Assembly (NCBI RefSeq): GCF_003020125.1
Contig: NZ_PYFW01000005.1
Coordinates: forward strand, 186,001-250,000
From: Bradyrhizobium sp. MOS003
GTDB lineage: Bacteria > Pseudomonadota > Alphaproteobacteria > Rhizobiales > Xanthobacteraceae
Direction of reading: 5' to 3'
Length of the DNA stretch: 64,000 nucleotides
Part shown: piece after piece, positions 34,982 to 44,417 of the stretch
Layout: every line of letters begins with the position of its first letter
How positions within the stretch are numbered: position 1 is the first letter of the stretch
Position numbers and translations under genes: made by a program
The notes under the pieces: generated by a model
What the model saw: the letters and a program-made list of their open reading frames with translations, nothing else
Told to the model about the DNA's origin: nothing
Databases searched by the model: none

Positions 34982-35544
34982 TCGGTCGCACCAGCAGCCG
35001 GCAAAGCAATCAGGTTCCGATGTGGAACTCGTTTGCCTCGTCCTCTTGGGCTGCTTCGACAGCGATTGCTGCACCATCTCTGAGCAAACACAACCATTGC
35101 GCGCAAACATCTCAACTTAACCGCCAATGTAGGTGGCATCTGCGAACTTCCCGTGCAGGTTGGCGCAAGCTGCACGAGCGGAGACGGATACTCCGAACGA
35201 CGGGACAGCGTGAAAATGTCTTGCTGCTGTCTGTCGACTCGCGCACCGCGAGCACGCCGCTTACTCGTTCAAAATCCGTCACATGAATTGTATCCAATTT
35301 GCGCAGCTTGCGCATACATTCAGCAGCGCGAATTGCAAAAATCTTCAAAGCGCCTTCCTCACGTCATGCTGTCCCGGCATCGTATCAATATTCTGCTGCA
35401 ACACAGAATGAGTCTGTTCCTCGACAAGGAACCTCGTTCACTCGCGATTTGTAGCGTTGATTTTTATCTGAAATTCACACTCGACAGAGAAGCTTGAACG
35501 CAATCCCTGCGAGCAATTTCGTTCGCGCTGAAATCGAGTGTGCA
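34982..35544. promoter_or_regulatory. 563-base intergenic region before the repeat hydrolase
   Basis: No gene is supported; short frames on either strand lack domains. The DNA is AT-richer than the flanking genes, with GCGCAAACATC, AATTTGCGCAGCTTGCGCATAC and AATTGCAAAAATC stretches suited to promoter and regulator sites. The in-frame TTG at 35494 lies at its end. Confidence 0.4.
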
Positions 35545-38500
35545 ATGTCCGATCAGACCATCTTGTCCGCCAGCGGCTTCATCAACTCCATCGGCGTCAA
35601 CACGCACGCCGGCTTTGGCTGGACCGGCTACAACAATCTCGCGCTGATGGTCGATGACCTGAAGTATCTGGGCGTCACCCATCTTCGCGACGCCATGGGG
35701 ACCAGCCCGGCCGCGCAACCAGTCGTCGAGGGTCTGGCAGCTGCCGGCTACAAATTCGACTTCCTGGTGTCATCCGCGCTGCCCCAGACCGGCACAACCG
35801 GGCTGCAGAACTACATCGCCTCGCTCCAGAAGTTCGCGACCAACCACCCGGGCAGCATCAGCGCCATCGAAGGGCTCAACGAGGCCAATCACCAGCCCTT
35901 CAGCTACAATGGCAGCTCGAGCCTCACTGCCGCGGCCCAGTTTCAGAGTGTGCTCTATCAAACCGTCAATGCCAACGCGACGCTCGCCAGCATCCCCGTG
36001 TACAATCTGTCACTGGCCTACAATGATCCCCAGGGCTACAGCCAGCTCGGTAACATGTCGGGCTCTGTCGACTATGCCAACGCCCACGCTTATGTCAGCA
36101 CCGGCCTCAATCCGAGCAACTCCATTGCCGCGACGCTGAGCGCCGTCATGGCCGCGGCTCCGGGAAAGCCTATCGTCATCACGGAAACCGGCTACACCAC
36201 GCAGGCCAACACCCAATATCTCGGCGTCAACGAGACGGTGCAGGCCAAATCGATCCTGAACACCCTGGTTGATGCCTACAAGGCCGGCGTCAGCGCGACC
36301 TATCTCTACGAGCTGTTCGACCGCGACTCGTCTGCAGCCAACACCAATCCCGAAGCCAATTTCGGCCTGTTCAACTCCGACGGAACGCCCAAGCTCGCCG
36401 CAACGGCCATTCACAACCTCACGACCATTCTGGCCGATGACGGCAAGGGCGGCCAGCAGCCGACTGATCCGCTGAACTACACCTTGAACAATATGCCCGC
36501 GACAGGCAACAGCATGGTGCTCGGCAAGAGCAACGGTGCCTACGAGCTCGTCGTGTGGGCGGAGCCGAAGCTCTGGAAGGACGCCAACGACACCGAGGTT
36601 TCCAATCCGACCGAAACCGTCAGGGTGAACCTTGGTGGCGTGCATCATTCGGTGAAGGTTTATGACACCCTGACGGGCACCACGGCGATCGCCAGCTACA
36701 CCGACATCAGCACGATCTCCATTCCGGTCAGCGATCACCCTGTGATCATCGAGATCGACGCGCCTCCGGGGACATCGACGCCGCCGGACACAAGGGCCAG
36801 CATCACGGGCACCGCTGCCGAGATCGTGCCGCAGCTGTCGGACCTGAGTGAGTCCCCGGCGCTGCAGACCATCACGCTGACCGACTCCCACGTCCTGCAG
36901 GTCGCCTCGAAGGCGACCATGGACTACATGATCGCCCATTACGGCGGCGCGCTGTCCAAGATCCAGGGCGGATATTCGTTCTCGGTGACGAACGCGGCGG
37001 CGACCTGGACCAGCACGACGACTTACGATTCGAGCGGAAAGCTGCTTTCGAGATCCGACACCGGCCTCAATTCAAGCGGGCAGCCGACCTCCACTACCGT
37101 CGTGTACAGCGACGGCTCCAAGGACGTGATCAGCTACACCGGCGGCATTCATACGAAATTCGTTCATGTCGCAACCGACGCAACGCGAACCACGGACACC
37201 TACAACACGGCCGGCACCCTGCTGAGCGAAGTCGTCCAGAAGTCCGATGGCTATTACTCCACCACGCTCTACACCAACGGGGTGAAGACCGCCGCCTACG
37301 TCAAGAACGCTGATCGTTCGCAGGACAACTATGCCTACAACATCACGGGCAAGAGCTTCACCACCCAGGTGCAGCATCTCGATGCCTCCGGGAAGGTCAT
37401 TTCGGTGACACGCAGCCATGGCGACGGCTCGCTGGACTCGACTCAGGTCTACAATAGTGACGGCAGCAGCGTGATCGCGTTGTACAGCGCCACGGGAGTG
37501 AAACTGATCGAGACCGCCTACCATGCCGATCGCAGCAAGGATGTCTCGACGCACAACATCAAGGGCCAGAACTATACGACCCAGCACGACGTCTACGATT
37601 CGACCGGATTCCTCACGGCCCTGACGCGCTTGCATGCAGACGGCAGCCTGGCCTTCGAGCTGATACAGACCGCTGACGGCACTAAGACGACCAACTGGTA
37701 CAATGCCGACGGCAGCCTCACCAGCGAGGTGCTCCAAAAGGCCGACGGCTACACCTCGACGACGCTGTTCAGCAATGGCGTCAAGACGAAAGCCTATATC
37801 AAGAACGCCGACGGTAGTCTGGACAACTATGCCTTTGGCATCACCAGTCAGAGCTACACCACGCTGATCCAGCACATCGATCCGTCCGGCAAGGTCACCG
37901 CCGTCACCCGCAAGCACGCGGATGGCACGCTCGACTATACCCAAGTCGTCAAGAACGACGGGAGCAGCGTCGTCACCATCTATGACTCGACGGGAGTAAA
38001 GACGAAACAATCCGAGTACCACGCTGATGGCAGCAAGGACGTCTTCCTCTTCAACATCACCGGCCAGAACTACACGACCGAGCACGATGTCTACGATGCA
38101 ACCGGCTTCCTCACGACGCTGATCCGCAAGCACGCGGACGGCAGCATGGCGTTCAAGCTGGTGCAGAGCAAGGACGGAGCCAAGACAACGGACTGGTACG
38201 ATGCCAAGGGGGTCCTCACCAGCGAGGTGATCACGAAGGCCGACGGTTACAGCTCAACAACGGTCTATACCAACGGCTTGAAGACTGCGGCCTACATTAC
38301 CAATGCCGACCTGAGCCAAGACAATTACACCTACAAGATCAGCGGCCAGAGCTATGCCACGGAGCACCAGCATCTCGATCCGACCGGCAAGACGACGGAG
38401 GTGACCCGCTGGCACGCTGACGGCACGCTCGACTATACCCAGGTCGTCGGCGGTGACAGCGGCAGCGTCGTGACCAACTACGACGCCTCCGGCATCAAGA

Positions 38501-39453
38501 AGACGGAGACCGATTACCACGCCGACGGCTCGAGGGACGTCCATCTCTTCAACGTCATCGGTCAGAACTACACTACAGAGCACGACAGCTACGATTCCAC
38601 CGGCTTCCTCACCGATATCGTGCGCACCCACGCCGATAACAGCCTGGCCTTCACGCTGACGCAGACGGCCGGCGGCACCAAAACCTCGGACTGGTATGAC
38701 GCCAAAGGAATTATCACCAGCGAGGTGACGACCAAGAGCGACGGCTACAGTTCCACCACGCTCTACACCGGCGGTATCAAGACCGCTGCCTATATCAAGA
38801 ACGCCGACGGCACGTCGGACAACTGGAACTACAACGTCACCGGCCAATCCTACGTCACGCAGCACCAGCACCTCGATGCCTCGGGCAATATCGTCGAGAT
38901 CACAAGGGCCCACGCCAACGGCACTCTGGACTATACCCAGGTCATCCACAATGACGGCAGCAAGCTGACCGACATCTATAACAGCGTTGGCATCAAGACC
39001 CAGGAGGTCGCCAGCCACGCCGACGGCTCACGGGACGTCTTCCTGTTCAACTTCAACGGACAGGCTGGCCTCACGCAACACGAGAGTTACAACACCGCAA
39101 AAGCTCTGCAGTTCCTCGATCAGACCAAGACCGATGGCACTCACAACGTCACGGCCGTCGCCGGCGGCGTGACGATCCAGGGAGGCGCCGGCAACGACGT
39201 GTTCTCGGCGGCGCCGAGCTTGACCACCATCGCGTACGACCACGGCCAGGACCAGATCCTCAACTTCCAGGCCGGCAGCGGGACGACGCACGACACGATC
39301 GCGATCTCGAAACTGCTGGCGGAGGACTACGGCCACCTCCAGATCACGCAATCCGGCACGAACGCGCTCATCACGTTCTCGGCCACCGACTCGATTCTGC
39401 TGAAGAACGTCTATGTCTCCAGCCTGACGAGCCACGACTTCGTGTTCGTCTGA
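35545..39453 (+). CDS. Giant fusion: GH-A hydrolase domain, 166-residue tandem repeats, RTX-like tail
   Basis: The 1302-aa protein starts with a glycoside-hydrolase domain (about 10-330). Its probable catalytic residues are Glu113 in EGLNEAN and Glu214 in VITETGY, matching the exported hydrolase at 30951. Residues 335-420 look like a beta-sandwich. From about 493 to 1180 it is built of repeats of exactly 166 residues, starting at 659, 825 and 991, with one degenerate copy before and a partial one after. It ends with a Ca-binding type GGAGND turn near 1213 and an acidic beta tail, as in RTX proteins exported by type I secretion. It has no N-terminal signal peptide. I chose the ATG at 35545; a TTG at 35494 is possible. 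It likely acts on or anchors to the polysaccharide outside the cell. Confidence 0.8.
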   Translation: MSDQTILSASGFINSIGVNTHAGFGWTGYNNLALMVDDLKYLGVTHLRDAMGTSPAAQPVVEGLAAAGYKFDFLVSSALPQTGTTGLQNYIASLQKFATNHPGSISAIEGLNEANHQPFSYNGSSSLTAAAQFQSVLYQTVNANATLASIPVYNLSLAYNDPQGYSQLGNMSGSVDYANAHAYVSTGLNPSNSIAATLSAVMAAAPGKPIVITETGYTTQANTQYLGVNETVQAKSILNTLVDAYKAGVSATYLYELFDRDSSAANTNPEANFGLFNSDGTPKLAATAIHNLTTILADDGKGGQQPTDPLNYTLNNMPATGNSMVLGKSNGAYELVVWAEPKLWKDANDTEVSNPTETVRVNLGGVHHSVKVYDTLTGTTAIASYTDISTISIPVSDHPVIIEIDAPPGTSTPPDTRASITGTAAEIVPQLSDLSESPALQTITLTDSHVLQVASKATMDYMIAHYGGALSKIQGGYSFSVTNAAATWTSTTTYDSSGKLLSRSDTGLNSSGQPTSTTVVYSDGSKDVISYTGGIHTKFVHVATDATRTTDTYNTAGTLLSEVVQKSDGYYSTTLYTNGVKTAAYVKNADRSQDNYAYNITGKSFTTQVQHLDASGKVISVTRSHGDGSLDSTQVYNSDGSSVIALYSATGVKLIETAYHADRSKDVSTHNIKGQNYTTQHDVYDSTGFLTALTRLHADGSLAFELIQTADGTKTTNWYNADGSLTSEVLQKADGYTSTTLFSNGVKTKAYIKNADGSLDNYAFGITSQSYTTLIQHIDPSGKVTAVTRKHADGTLDYTQVVKNDGSSVVTIYDSTGVKTKQSEYHADGSKDVFLFNITGQNYTTEHDVYDATGFLTTLIRKHADGSMAFKLVQSKDGAKTTDWYDAKGVLTSEVITKADGYSSTTVYTNGLKTAAYITNADLSQDNYTYKISGQSYATEHQHLDPTGKTTEVTRWHADGTLDYTQVVGGDSGSVVTNYDASGIKKTETDYHADGSRDVHLFNVIGQNYTTEHDSYDSTGFLTDIVRTHADNSLAFTLTQTAGGTKTSDWYDAKGIITSEVTTKSDGYSSTTLYTGGIKTAAYIKNADGTSDNWNYNVTGQSYVTQHQHLDASGNIVEITRAHANGTLDYTQVIHNDGSKLTDIYNSVGIKTQEVASHADGSRDVFLFNFNGQAGLTQHESYNTAKALQFLDQTKTDGTHNVTAVAGGVTIQGGAGNDVFSAAPSLTTIAYDHGQDQILNFQAGSGTTHDTIAISKLLAEDYGHLQITQSGTNALITFSATDSILLKNVYVSSLTSHDFVFV
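37021..39180 (+). repeat. 498-bp tandem coding repeats in the hydrolase fusion
   Basis: The same phase (TACCACGCTGATGGC type) recurs at 37519, 38017, 38515 and 39013, exactly 498 bp apart. The TTNWYNA/TTDTYNT match at 37699 and 37201 shows an earlier degenerate copy. Each unit holds three sub-repeats built on HADGS and YDxxG turns. Confidence 0.92.
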
Positions 39454-39493
39454 GCCGCCGAGACCTGCCCAAATGGACGCCAAGAGCATTAAG

Positions 39494-39530
39494 GGAGCCG
39501 GGGCCGTACAGGGTCCCGGCTCCGTTCGTT
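39494..39530 (+). terminator. Terminator after the hydrolase fusion
   Basis: A perfect 9-bp stem, GGAGCCGGG / CCCGGCTCC, with a 12-base loop is followed by a T-rich tail (GTTCGTTTG). It ends the operon before the acyltransferase. Confidence 0.8.
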
Positions 39531-39703
39531 TGTCGGGCGCCTGCCTCTTCGATGAGCAGAGCTGACTGCTATTCGCAATTGGATAGGCCCCGTGAATTTG
39601 GCCGGGCTTCCGCGATTGAGCCGCATCGGCCGGCGCGCTTGCGAACTTGCGTCACAATTCGACTCTAGAAGGAGAACGAACCGCGCAAGGACTCCGAGGC
39701 ACG

Positions 39704-40828
39704 ATGGAAGCCAATGAAGCAAGACGTTTTGTCGTTCTCGACTTTTACCGCTTCGTCGCCGCGCTCGGGGTCTTCATCTTCCACCTGAAGCTGATCGACA
39801 CGGGCATCTCGCCGGCCTGGAACGGGTCCTATGGCCTGTTCGTGGACATGTTCTTCATCCTGTCAGGCTTCGTGATCTCCTATTCCTATCCTTCAACCTC
39901 ACCCGGCCCGCGCTCCTATGCGCGCTTCCTCATCAGGCGGATTGCGCGAATCTACCCCTTGCATCTGCTCACATTGCTGATATTCGCGATCCTTGCTCTC
40001 ATGGGCATATCCGGTCCGACCTCGCACGCGAGCTGGACGGAGTTCATTCAAAACCTCTTCCTCGTGCAGGCGTGGGGTATCACAGATCATCTCAGCTTCA
40101 ACTCGCCGGCTTGGTCCATCAGCGCCGAGCTGTTCTGTTACCTCTTATTCCCATTGTTCATGCTGCTGGCCGGGCGGATCTCGCCGCTGATGCTCGCGAT
40201 CATCGTCGCGCTCTCTTACGGAATCCTTGCCCATGCTCACCTGCCGATCTGGCAGGAACGTTCACAGATGTACGGGGCAACTTTCGATTTCGGGATGTTA
40301 CGGGCGCTTCCGAGCTTCCTGAACGGGATTCTCCTCACCGTCCTGTTCAGGCTCTCGAGCGACTATCGCAAGAAGCCGGTCGCATTCGCCGGAATAGCGC
40401 TGTTTGCCGTCTCGATCCTGGTCCTCAACTTCTTTGCCAAGCCCGACCTTGCAATCATACTGTTCTCTCTCGCGATCCTCGTCACAGCCACGGGCGAAAG
40501 CGCTTTCGCGCGGTTTCCCGGTTCCGACTGGCTTGGCCGCCTCGGCAACACGTCATATGCCATCTACATGATGCACGAGGTGCTGTTGATCCTGCTTTTC
40601 AAGCCCGCTTGGCACTATTTCGGACTTCAGCCAAGCATGTTTCCAGTGTTTGCATTGGTCTGCTGCATCGTTCTGACAGTCGTTGCCGACGTGACGTATC
40701 ACTATGTCGAAGACCCGGCTCGAAAATTGATCAACCGGCTTACGCCCGGTGGCGCAAGATCAGCCCGCGTCTCGAAAGCCGAGCCGCTCGGTCTTTCCGA
40801 GACCAGACAGGCGGCTAACGCAAGCTAG
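39704..40828 (+). CDS. Acyltransferase 3 family membrane protein, exopolysaccharide locus
   Basis: The 374-aa protein has about ten membrane helices and the family opening DFYRFVAALGVFIFH with the conserved Arg and His. The GLFVDMFFILSGFVI segment and the late YVEDPARK end are typical. It should O-acylate sugars of the exopolysaccharide, most likely with acetyl groups. GAGG lies upstream of the ATG at 39704. It is one of four such genes in the locus. It stands alone in its transcription unit behind a terminator. Confidence 0.9.
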   Translation: MEANEARRFVVLDFYRFVAALGVFIFHLKLIDTGISPAWNGSYGLFVDMFFILSGFVISYSYPSTSPGPRSYARFLIRRIARIYPLHLLTLLIFAILALMGISGPTSHASWTEFIQNLFLVQAWGITDHLSFNSPAWSISAELFCYLLFPLFMLLAGRISPLMLAIIVALSYGILAHAHLPIWQERSQMYGATFDFGMLRALPSFLNGILLTVLFRLSSDYRKKPVAFAGIALFAVSILVLNFFAKPDLAIILFSLAILVTATGESAFARFPGSDWLGRLGNTSYAIYMMHEVLLILLFKPAWHYFGLQPSMFPVFALVCCIVLTVVADVTYHYVEDPARKLINRLTPGGARSARVSKAEPLGLSETRQAANAS

Positions 40829-40855
40829 GTGTGTGCGTGCTGCCAGATCTTGCCA

Positions 40856-42337
40856 CTAGGTCCTCGACGATCGCCGCACAGGACCCCAGACTTCCTGGCA
40901 TATCCGCGCCACGGCCGGCCGGGCGACCACCGCGACAACGGCAAGATAGACCGAAGAACCAAGCAGCACGAGCGCGGCGAGACGCAGCCATGGCGACGTA
41001 GCCGGCATGGCAACGGAGGCAGCAACCACCGCGCATGCCATCACTGCAGAGCCCGCAAGTGCGGGCATCAGCGCCGCGGCATAGGGCCTAATACCGAGCG
41101 ACAGTATCCGCATCGAAGCTCCCGCGGATAGTGGATACAGCACCAAGGCGCGACCAACGTAACCGACAGCGATTGCGATAAGGCCAAACGGCGCAGCGAG
41201 GATGAAGATCGCTATGTTCGAAACTGCGTATATCAGTGTCAGCCACGTCTGCCAGTGCGGTTTGCCGAATGCCAGAATCACAGAGTGATTGTAGAGGCCG
41301 ATCGTTGTCAGGAATCCGGTGATTGACATGATTGCGAGTAGAGGGGCGGCCTCGCCCCACTTGGCGCCGAAGAAGCTGACGATGAGATCCGGCGCGAGAA
41401 CGGCTATGCCGGCGAAAAGCGGGGCCGTCAGCAGCGAGGTGTACACGACGAAGTGGACCAGCGTCGAACGGGACGCTTCCCGGTCATGCTGGAGGCCAGC
41501 GATGGTCGAAAAGAACACGCGGTTCAACGCGTTTCCGATCACCGTACTCACGGCGTTGACCAGGCGCTTGGCGAGGCTGTAGAAGCCCGCGCCGGCGGCG
41601 CCGGTATACCAAGTGACAAAGATCAGATCGGCATTGGCATTGGCGAAATTGGTGATTCCTGTCAGCGCGACGTAGCGCGCATATCTCAGGAGCTCGATAA
41701 CAGCCTGCCGGCTGACCCGGAGCCCAGGGCGCCAAGGCGTCAGAATCCAAAGGCTGACCAGCGAGATCAACGAAGTCGAGACGAGCTGTCCGACCAGCGC
41801 GACGACCCCGTAACCCTGTGTCGCCAGCGCAATCCCTACAGCCCCGCCAACCGAGATTGAAGAAATTGAACGGATGGCGAGGGATCGAAAGAGCTGATTG
41901 CGCGTCAGCCAGGCTTCGTGGGTCCGTGACAGACCTTGCACGGCCACCACGATGCAAAATCCTTTGAGAACGATGGCAAGATCCGAAAGGCCGGAGAATC
42001 GTTCGATGGCGCCGCTTGAGGCAAACAGTGCGAGTGCTGCAAACAAGGAGAGGCCCGCAATGAGCCAGAACGAGGCAGTGTAGTCCTCATCGTTCGGATC
42101 GGGACGCGCTTGGACTGCAATCGCGATGCTCTCGATCAGGACTGCCCGGCAGAGCTCGAGCGCCAGCGCTCCCGTTGCCACGATGCCGAGAATCTGCGGC
42201 GACAGCAGCCGCGCCATGATCATGTAGATTGCGAGCGTGAGAGCCTGCCCGACCGCGGAATCGAGTGCGGACCAAATGACGCCCGAAACGATCGAGCGCG
42301 GCTTGATAATCTCGTGGCGCAATTGGAATCCTGTCAC
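40856..42337 (-). CDS. Second polysaccharide flippase, MOP superfamily (WzxC-like)
   Basis: The 493-aa protein begins SGVIWSALDSAVGQALTLAIY and has about 12-14 membrane helices in the pattern of WzxC/RfbX-type lipopolysaccharide and exopolysaccharide flippases (ARLLSPQILGIVA, SFWLIAGLSLFAALA). Translation starts with GTG at 42337. It is divergent from the pyruvyl transferase gene. Two flippases in one locus may mean two polymers or two repeat-unit variants. Confidence 0.87.
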   Translation of the reverse strand: MTGFQLRHEIIKPRSIVSGVIWSALDSAVGQALTLAIYMIMARLLSPQILGIVATGALALELCRAVLIESIAIAVQARPDPNDEDYTASFWLIAGLSLFAALALFASSGAIERFSGLSDLAIVLKGFCIVVAVQGLSRTHEAWLTRNQLFRSLAIRSISSISVGGAVGIALATQGYGVVALVGQLVSTSLISLVSLWILTPWRPGLRVSRQAVIELLRYARYVALTGITNFANANADLIFVTWYTGAAGAGFYSLAKRLVNAVSTVIGNALNRVFFSTIAGLQHDREASRSTLVHFVVYTSLLTAPLFAGIAVLAPDLIVSFFGAKWGEAAPLLAIMSITGFLTTIGLYNHSVILAFGKPHWQTWLTLIYAVSNIAIFILAAPFGLIAIAVGYVGRALVLYPLSAGASMRILSLGIRPYAAALMPALAGSAVMACAVVAASVAMPATSPWLRLAALVLLGSSVYLAVVAVVARPAVARICQEVWGPVRRSSRT

Positions 42338-42445
42338 AATTCGAGGTTAGGTCGACCTTCGTCGATGAGCCATGGCTGCTATGGTCCAACAGTCGCCTTG
42401 TTTACGAGGACACTACGGCAAGAAAGCAGCTACATCCGAGGCAGC

Positions 42446-43279
42446 ATGAATTTTCGAGGCAATCTACGACGGCTGATCAACGAAGTCGGCTGCGACTTTA
42501 TTCATCAACTGCCCTATCCGCACGTGGACTTGTTCTTCTGGCGTCCCGACGACGGAACGATAAATTTCGGCGACTATCTTTCGATCGTCGTCGTTGACCA
42601 TCTCTTGCGGCATTTCGGGTATACGCTCGCCGACGAGGTGCCGCGGCAAACGCGCTTGTTCGCGATCGGCTCCGTGCTCCATTACGCGCGAGACGGCGAT
42701 GTGATCTGGGGAAGCGGCGTAAACGGGCGCCTCGGACAGGGCGACCTCAACCGACGCGTGCAGAACTTGGACGTGCGAGCGGTGCGGGGCCCTCGTACAC
42801 GAGAGGTTCTGCAGCGCCGGGGCATCGCGGCACCTGAAGTGTTCGGTGACCCCGCGTTGCTGCTTCCTCAGCTGTTTCCGAATCGCTTTCGCCCCACTGC
42901 AAAGAAGCCGTGGGTGTTTGTTCCGAATTTGCACGATTTGAGTCTCATCGACCCTACCGCCGACACAGTGGTCTCACCGGTGGGGTCCTGGAACCGTCGA
43001 ATTGACGCCATTCTCGAAGCTGAAGTGGTTCTGGCCAGCTCGCTCCACGGCATCATCGTCGCCGAGGCATTCGGAATACCGGCTCGATACGTGCGACTGA
43101 GCAGCGCAGAAGCCGAGTTTAAGTATCGTGACTACTATGAGGGCACCGGCCGGTTCGACGTCGAGTTTGCCACGAGTATTGACGAAGGACGCGAGATGGG
43201 TGGAGCTGCGCCCCTCAACTTTGACCATCGTGCCTTGATGAATGCATTCCCAATCGACCTCTGGAGCGGAAAGAGCTGA
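42446..43279 (+). CDS. Polysaccharide pyruvyl transferase (ExoV-like)
   Basis: The 277-aa protein has the pyruvyl-transferase family features: NFGDYLSIVVVDHLL near the N-terminus, WGSGVNG, AVRGPRTREVLQRRG, DPALLLP, and SSLHGIIVAEAFGIPARYV towards the end. Such enzymes attach a pyruvate ketal from phosphoenolpyruvate to a sugar of the repeat unit, giving the polymer a negative charge. GAGG precedes the ATG. The following glycosyltransferase starts one base after its stop. Confidence 0.88.
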   Translation: MNFRGNLRRLINEVGCDFIHQLPYPHVDLFFWRPDDGTINFGDYLSIVVVDHLLRHFGYTLADEVPRQTRLFAIGSVLHYARDGDVIWGSGVNGRLGQGDLNRRVQNLDVRAVRGPRTREVLQRRGIAAPEVFGDPALLLPQLFPNRFRPTAKKPWVFVPNLHDLSLIDPTADTVVSPVGSWNRRIDAILEAEVVLASSLHGIIVAEAFGIPARYVRLSSAEAEFKYRDYYEGTGRFDVEFATSIDEGREMGGAAPLNFDHRALMNAFPIDLWSGKS

Positions 43280-43280
43280 C

Positions 43281-44396
43281 ATGGCCAAGCGCCTCCGCGT
43301 GGCCATCTACGCACCGCATTTTGCGGAATATTCCTACCGGCTGGCATCGGGATTGGCGCATCATTGCGACGTCCGCCTTGTGCTCAACGCCAAGGACGCG
43401 AACCAGCAATGGGAACTGGCCGATATTGCCGTGGCCGCGCCGTTCGAAACACGGATCCGCGACCTGAGCTTGCGCCGCGGCGGCGCGATCGGCATTCCCG
43501 CGTCCTTCTTCGACATAATATCATTCCGTCCGGACGCGATTCATTGTCACGAAGTTCCAGAGATCTACACATCCAAGTTGATCCAGCTGCTCCGTCCGCT
43601 CGGCATTCCCCTGGTGCTGACGGTCCACGACGCCATCCCGCATTCGGAAGGCGGCTCCGGCACCTCGCCACGCGAGGACGGCTGGCGCGGACGCATGCGC
43701 GCGGCCGCTTCGATGGTCACGACGCATGGCGAGAGCTGCATTGCAGATTTTCGTCGCGCCTCCCCCGACTTCGCGGGCGAGACGGTTTCCAGCATGCACG
43801 GCGTGCTCATGGTTCCTCCAGGCAAAGGCTCCCTCACCGAGCCCGAACCCGGGCGCATTCTGTTTTTTGGAAGGATGTGGGCTTACAAGGGCCTGGACGT
43901 CTTCGTCGACGCGATCGACATGTTGGCCCGACGCGGCGTGGCGCATGAAGCGATCGTCGCCGGCCGCGGCCCCGAGATGACACGGCTCGGCGCGCGGATG
44001 GAGGCGATGCCGACGATCAAGACCATCAATGCCTACATTTCGCCTGCGGATACCGGACGCCTGTTTCAATCCGCCACCGTGGTCGCCCTGCCCTACAAGG
44101 ATGCATCACAAAGCGGGGTGCTTGCCTCCGCTTACGGCAATGCTCGTCCCGTCGTTGCCAGCGCCACCGGCGGCATTCCCGACGTCGTCACCGACGGAGT
44201 CAACGGGCTGCTGGTTCCTCCGGGTGACGCCACTGCATTGGCCGATGCACTCGAACGCGTGCTGACCTCGAAGCCGCTTGCCGCGACATTGACCGACGGC
44301 GCAAGGCAAACCGCGGCCGGCCTCCTGAACTGGGACCGCATCGCCGAACAGCTGCTGGGGTCCTATCACGAGCTCGCCGGCCGTACCGTGACCTGA
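43281..44396 (+). CDS. Glycosyltransferase family 4, exopolysaccharide assembly
   Basis: The 371-aa GT4 enzyme starts MAKRLRVAIYAPHFAEYSYRL. It has an acceptor-side segment IHCHEVPEIY and the donor site ILFFGRMWAYKGLDVFVDA with LPYKDASQSGVLASAYG and the late GGIPDVV. It is cotranscribed with the pyruvyl transferase gene, which suggests they act on the same part of the repeat unit. It is convergent with the acyltransferase operon on the minus strand. Confidence 0.92.
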   Translation: MAKRLRVAIYAPHFAEYSYRLASGLAHHCDVRLVLNAKDANQQWELADIAVAAPFETRIRDLSLRRGGAIGIPASFFDIISFRPDAIHCHEVPEIYTSKLIQLLRPLGIPLVLTVHDAIPHSEGGSGTSPREDGWRGRMRAAASMVTTHGESCIADFRRASPDFAGETVSSMHGVLMVPPGKGSLTEPEPGRILFFGRMWAYKGLDVFVDAIDMLARRGVAHEAIVAGRGPEMTRLGARMEAMPTIKTINAYISPADTGRLFQSATVVALPYKDASQSGVLASAYGNARPVVASATGGIPDVVTDGVNGLLVPPGDATALADALERVLTSKPLAATLTDGARQTAAGLLNWDRIAEQLLGSYHELAGRTVT

Positions 44397-44417
44397 CCGC
44401 GACAGGCACGCGGCCGC

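Noticed and set aside
37021..39180. Tandem repeats considered as a possible CRISPR array
   Set aside because: The units are 498 bp, coding and in frame, with no short identical repeats separated by unique spacers.
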